From Piper betle (taxonomy: Eukaryota; Streptophyta; Magnoliopsida; Piperales; Piperaceae), in contig JAURVB010012660.1 in assembly GCA_033002965.1 (NCBI GenBank), positions 1-64,000 on the forward strand: DNA of 64,000 nucleotides, in the 5' to 3' direction. Position numbers and translations under genes: made by a program. Positions 58,711 to 64,000 of this stretch are shown here, piece by piece; position 1 is the first letter of the stretch, and each line of letters starts with the position of its first letter. The notes beneath the pieces were generated by a model, which worked only from the letters and a program-made list of their open reading frames with translations, was not told the DNA's origin and searched no databases.

Positions 58711-59795
58711 TACTAACACGAGTATATGTTGATAGGTTTGTTTGCATTGTTTTCTTTATTAGGATGTATTGATTATATGAGCATACATCACGAGCATGCA
58801 TCATATAGAGACATTAGCATTTTACTTAATAGTATGTTTCGATGTAGGTTATAGAGTCTGAGTTAGTCGTAGATTTATCGATGCGCTTGGAGCTTGGACC
58901 ACAGGTTCGTAGGACTCTTCTTCTCTGTGTGTGTTGAGTTTAATCGTATTTTATACGTAAGATGACATTGGCGGTGTTTTATTGCATCCCTCCGATGTCG
59001 ACCCATTTAGCTATGTTTTCTACGTATGCTTAATAAAATTATAAGGATAAGATCCCTTGTTGGTTTTTGAACTGAAGCTCCAAAAATGTATGATACAAGC
59101 ATCTTCCTTAAGCCTATTATATAAATACGCGCATTTTTACAGATTTCATGAACAAGAGAATGAGTGGTATAAAGATATGTATGGGCCGTACTAGTACTCC
59201 TTCAAACCCTGAGGTAGTGCGGTGTATAAGGGTACTGTGTAATAAAATTTGTGGCACTAATTTAACTATTCCTTTTGCTATTCAAGTACCATGACGGGTG
59301 ATATGGACGATGTGAGGGTACAAACGTTGTATGTATGAATATAATTATAAGTCGCGCATGGGAGTCGACACTTGGTTAAGTATGTTTGTTTACCATTTAG
59401 TGTGAGGCAATCTTGAAGTTTCATAAGTTTTCATGGGTAATGAAATACTCATTTGTCAGTTTTTATTAGTTATTTTTCGGACCAATAATATTTGTTACTG
59501 ATGTTTTTCATATAATATATGTAGGTCTTACAATCTTGAGTTAACTCTGGTAGGAGGACAGATCAATGCTACACACACTTGAGCTTAGTGTAATTATTTA
59601 CTTACTTACTTTTATTTATGTTCGATGTGCTTTTGATGTGTATTTAATGGTGTTTTTCATTCTCATGACACTAAAAAAGTTGTTTCAATTTATTTTCTCA
59701 ATCGAGTAGTATAGACCGACAATTTTAAACATGACTCGACTCGATCACAATATTTCTAATTCGGTTCTTAAGTGAACCAAAATCGGGTTTTTACA
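57030..59795 (+). mobile_element. Diverged solo LTR of the long-LTR family
   Basis: The edges TGTAAAACCC (57,030) and GGGTTTTTACA (ending 59,795) are flanked by a perfect 5-bp duplication, ATGCT (57,025-57,029 and 59,796-59,800). The length is 2,766 bp. It follows the block order of the other copies: a C-rich segment (57,680-58,300), GATGTCGACCCATTTAGCTA, GATAAGATCCCT, CCTTCAAACCCTGAGG, TTTTTCGGACCAATAATATT and ATATATGTAGGT. Sequence identity is clearly lower than among the other copies, so it is probably the oldest insertion. Frames in the C-rich part are compositional. Confidence 0.88.
58676..58708. repeat. (TA)n microsatellite inside the solo LTR
   Basis: The TA tract lies within a longer A/T-rich expansion (TTTATTTATTTA phrases, 58,380-58,700) that is absent from the other LTR copies. 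Confidence 0.85.
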
Positions 59796-59800
59796 ATGCT

Positions 59801-61869
59801 GCTTTATGTATATATATATATATATATATACGAAAATTTTTTATGGTCCTCGAATTAGCCGAATCAAACATTAGACAAATTAAAAAGGGTGGATAAAAGC
59901 TTTTGCTTTTGTTATTTATTCGGTTAAAAAAATAAAATTGGTCTATTTTTTATTGCACTCGATATGGACATAAAGAATAAAATAAATTTGAGATAAAGAG
60001 ATAAATTATGTAAACTTATACAGAATTTAATAATTGTGTATCATTCTACACGATTTTTAGTTTCGTAAATTTTATGTGCCATTCACTACTCGTGTTCATT
60101 CTAAGAACCTAAGATAATTTTTTATTGTGATTAATTTTATTGTTGGCTCGTCGTAAGTCAAGTCTAAATCGAGCATCGATTTATGTTGTTTGCAATTGCT
60201 TTTCACCGCATATTTTAATCATCTCGTTATCGCTTGGTTATATATAACTTCCATTTTTTTCTCTTCTCTTCTCAAACTAATTGTACATCTTCTTCTCCTT
60301 TAATCTCCCAACTGTTCTTTTATTAATATGCTTGTTGGGCAATTTTCAGTTTTTATTTTTTTTACATTATTAAATACTTTAAATGATCTTGTTTTAACTA
60401 AATTTATATGAAAGAAAATGAGGATAAGATTTATGGAAGGTTGGTCAAATTTCATTGTTGTTTGGTTGGTTATAAAAATTAAGATTTTTTGGAACGCAAT
60501 CCCTTTCTAACACACACCACTCATTCACTTAACACATACGAACCTTACAATTCCTCACACAAAAAATTAAATCCCCAACTTCTTTCATCTTGCTTTTTTC
60601 TTTCTACCCGTTTATAACTGTTTTACCAATTAACTTACAAAAATTACAATAGTAGTCTCATTTTAACACATGGGTGAAAATAAATCTGAATTCCTCCCAT
60701 TGGAAATATTGAAAACCTGACATGTATAAGCCTTCTAATGAAACACATCTACATATTCTGAATAACATCTTATTCACCAAAAGATCATAGACAATCACAT
60801 GATAGAAAATCGTAAACAATGGCTAGTTAAAACTTAAATTTATTGTTTTATGATCACACTCTTATTTTAAAGAAAATATTGATAGTAATAATATGACTAA
60901 CCAAACAACAGACACCTTAGTCACCTTAGTTTAGTCACGATCATTCTCTTATATAACAATACAATCCAACGTGTAAATTAATAAGCTAAGTTATTTTTTA
61001 AAAATAATTAATTTAGTTAAAGATTTATAGTTTATTTTCTCTTGTAAACAAGATCTTACCTAATTAAGTATTTCTGGCCCATAGTACAATTTAATAGGTT
61101 ATATCATTTCTTCGAAAATAGTTAATTAAGTTAAAAGACTCTATTCCTACTTATAAATAAGGTCTTGTCCTAATAATTATTAAATATTGGACTAAATTAA
61201 AGATTTTCACGTCTTCCTACAAGCTTCGTGCCAAAAACATCCCTCATCAACCTCTAACTTGCATTAAAACTTAACGGTAAAAATTTTTGTGCGCAAAACC
61301 ACATGAAAATCAAAAGTACGATAATAAAATTGAGAAAGAAACATTCATAATATTTATGAAACGGTCAATTGCAAAATGTATAAAAAGTTCGTGTAACTAC
61401 CATCAATAAATGGTACTACTAGGTCGCTAATTAATGAACAGATTTTGACTCCGTTCACTATTACTGAATTAACCAATTTTTTAGGGTTTTCTGTTTTAGT
61501 GATTATGAAACAGTAAAAACACTGGTGCCACGGCTAAGCTCGAACAATGGGGTGCCAGGAGATTGACGTGGCAAAATTCAGCGGTGGCAAAAACCTGTTT
61601 TTCTACTAATGAAATGCGGATAACTCTTTACCACTTATATAAAGTGCATAACATCATAAACCAATATTATAAAATAAAACAAATTTGAGTATTTATTGGT
61701 TAATATTTATATTTATATTTTTAGAAAATCAATAAAATAGTAATGGTAAGCCTTCTAGGACTATTGTTTCAATTTAAAATTGGCTTAAATAATGTTGCCA
61801 TTTATTTTGACACTTTTTATCCAATAAAAATATTTAATTATTTTTATATTTTAAATTATATTTAAAAGA
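59801..61869. other. AT-rich gene-free DNA
   Basis: A TA tract lies at about 59,811-59,830. The rest is AT-rich with stop codons in all frames and no recognised element. Confidence 0.5.
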
Positions 61870-62830
61870 AGAAATTACCATTTAATAGAAAGAATAAGCA
61901 TTATTCCCTGTTCCATAGTGTTCCATAGTACTCTTTAATAGGTTTACAATTTAATGCTATTTTTAAATTTAAAATCAATAATGCCCTTGAATAAGGAATT
62001 TAGGTTGGTTTGAATAGAGGGATGGATTGAGTTATGAATTAGTTAAAAAAAGTGAGTTTGGTTGGGTTGCAATAGTTTTATTTAATTTTTTAATAGTAGA
62101 AATATCTAAAGATATATATTCATTATTAAATAATAAATTCCTCAAATATTATTTTTAAACAATATGTAAAATTAATTCTAGTAAAGTATGAATAAACATT
62201 ATTTTTCAATAAATAATGAATATCTATCCATTTAACTTTAACAAAAATATCTATTTTTAGAATACAATAGTTATATATAAATATTAAATTTAATTATATA
62301 AAATAAGTAACAATCTGAATAAGTGTGCATTAGTAAGTAAAATTTTTAATTGAAATAAAATTTTCATATTTGAATAAAATTAAATCGTTAAATTGTCTAA
62401 AACTATACTTTTAATTACTAGGATTAAAAAATAATAAAAAATAAATAACTACATTAAAAATCTTATTGAATATCTATTTTTAAGTAACATACTTTTAAAA
62501 TTATAATTCTTAATTAGTTAAAATAATTATTTTTACTTCTTCTAATAAATATCAATATTAAAATATTAAATTTAAGTTTAATGGGCATCGTGGAGTCCAA
62601 CTTTCTCTCCCCCTCACCGGAAATAAATAAATAAAACTATTATAACCCAACTCAAAATTAATTTTTTTCAACTCATCCCTCTACCCATATCAGCCCAAAT
62701 CTAAACTCAAATTTCATGTTAACGGGTATTATTGATTTTAAATTTTAAAATATCATTAAATCATAAAATTGTTATAAAGTTCCTTTAAGCATTGAATAGA
62801 ATATCTTCTAACCATTGAATGGTAATTTCC
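61870..62830. mobile_element. Foldback element with terminal inverted repeats of about 200 bp
   Basis: The left arm (about 61,870-62,095) and the reverse complement of the right arm (about 62,615-62,830) share a long run of matching phrases in the same order. These include GAAATTACCATT, CAATTTAATGxTATTTTxAAAT, TTAAAATCAATAATxCCC, GAGGGATGxxTTGA and ATAGTTTTATTTA. The 520-bp loop is AT-rich and non-coding. Long inverted arms suggest a Mutator-like or foldback DNA transposon. No clean target duplication could be read, so the superfamily is open. Confidence 0.6.
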
Positions 62831-63464
62831 TCTTTTCGAAATGGTAATAAAACGAAAGAAATGTATCCTACTTACAATGGATTCTCATGCTCTAGGATGG
62901 TCGCTTGCAACATTATTTGTGGTTGTATTCTTATGTCTTATAGATTAAATTGGTAGCTTGTAATGGTTTAAAACATCCAAATTGATTTAAAAAATCGCCC
63001 ATGTTTTGAAGAAATGGCTGCAAAGGAAAATGTACTCTTTTATGTCTTATCCACACAATTTTAACCGTCGAGAAACATTATAAATGTCATTTTATATTTA
63101 TAGATAGTTTGGAGTCCGTTTTATTTGTTAACTTTTTCCTTGTTGAAAATGCGATTATTTTTCTCCACTATAATTTTTTCTGCGGTACTTTCCTCCACCT
63201 TTTAAGGATAGGAAAAAGTTTCTCATCATTTCTTGCATGTAAAAAATAACAAATTTTATACATATTGATCTTCAAACATCTCTAAATATAAAATTTTCTT
63301 TCATGGTCAAAACTATTACCAAAAAAATATAGAGAAAAGATCGGTCTTTATAAAGCGTGGAATTTTTTTAAAGTAAAATTAGGAGGTGGGCCTAAATAAA
63401 TAGAACAAAAGAAAATTTGAGGATTTTTTAATATGTGTTATTTTTTAACCTTTAAAATATATTA

Positions 63465-63500
<36 letters not shown>

Positions 63501-64000
63501 TATCTATTATCTCTAGTCTACATATGCAACCCCTAGATAATAAAATAAAATCGTAGAAGACGACAGTGATTGCTTCCATAAAATATACAAATATTACATA
63601 CACCTTCAATTAAATGGGCCCATCCGGGTCAAGGGGTGAGCCCCTAAACGAGTGTCATCATGCGTTCAAAATATAATAAAAAAATGTCAACGTACTTGTG
63701 CTCGACCATTGAACCGAGCTATTTCCCATTAAATTAAAGGGCTCCACAAAACTAAAGTTTCAAAAAAAAGGGGGCAAAGGACTATTTGGGATTTAAAAAC
63801 CTAATGTCATTTTCCATTTTTTTGCCCTTAATCCTAATCCTAATATAGTAATATACATCCATTCATTGATCCTATTCGTATATCAGTATATGCCTGTTTG
63901 TTATGTACATACTTTGTTTTTGAATTAATATAAAAAATAACTATTTTTTGTCCCTACTTTTATAAAAAATTTAAGAGTTTTTTGTTATACTTTATTAGAT
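62831..64000. other. AT-rich gene-free DNA
   Basis: No codon-like frame is present. A (TA)n tract lies at about 63,468-63,500. Nothing else is recognised up to the window edge. Confidence 0.5.

Overview
The window is nuclear DNA of a flowering plant. It holds spliced genes for plant-specific proteins (NdhV, an R2R3-MYB of the MYB80 type, the F-box actin-related protein ARP8) separated by long AT-rich, transposon-filled stretches. GC-rich coding exons (for example MYB80 exon 3) beside AT-rich introns hint at a monocot, but I cannot name the species.

Layout. 1-5,410 is a mosaic of amplified repeats: arrays of a GAGTCAAG-type palindromic module, three related GC-rich elements that end in paired hairpins next to (TA)n, a small foldback MITE and a decayed zinc-knuckle retroelement ORF. 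5,410-8,220 holds a Helitron-like element and a fragment of the main LTR family. 9,003-10,545 is NMD3 (60S ribosome export adaptor) with one frameshift, followed by a short J-domain gene on the minus strand (11,576-11,983). 12,017-20,740 is transposon territory: a second Helitron-like element, a CACTA-like foldback and a decayed CACTA/En-Spm gene split by a solo LTR. 22,738-23,488 (unrecognised small protein, plus strand) and ndhV (minus strand, four exons) converge with 50 bp between their stop codons. 29,133-30,706 is MYB80. 32,021-44,241 is a nested retrotransposon cluster. 44,729-48,334 is a seven-exon KH/STAR RNA-binding protein and 50,775-56,314 is twelve-exon ARP8, both on the minus strand. 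57,030-59,795 is another solo LTR. The rest to 64,000 is AT-rich, gene-free DNA with one long inverted-repeat element.

The main new system is a family of non-autonomous, LARD-like LTR retrotransposons with very long LTRs (about 2.8-3.0 kb) and a non-coding interior. One complete copy (32,912-42,257, target-site duplication TGATA) sits inside an older solo LTR of the same family (32,021-44,241, duplication ATACA). Two further solo LTRs lie at 15,393-18,270 and 57,030-59,795 (the latter with duplication ATGCT). All copies share a short hairpin whose stem shows compensatory base changes, suggesting a conserved RNA or DNA structure in an element that codes for nothing.

The genes are mostly housekeeping or developmental: ribosome export, chloroplast NDH assembly, tapetum transcription, RNA binding and an F-box/actin-related protein. 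From memory of Arabidopsis gene numbers, MYB80, KH and ARP8 keep the order of one small chromosome 5 block, and NMD3 and NdhV both lie in one chromosome 2 region. At least four, possibly five, reading-frame breaks in otherwise well-conserved exons fall at homopolymer runs that look too short by one or two bases, which points to assembly error rather than gene death.
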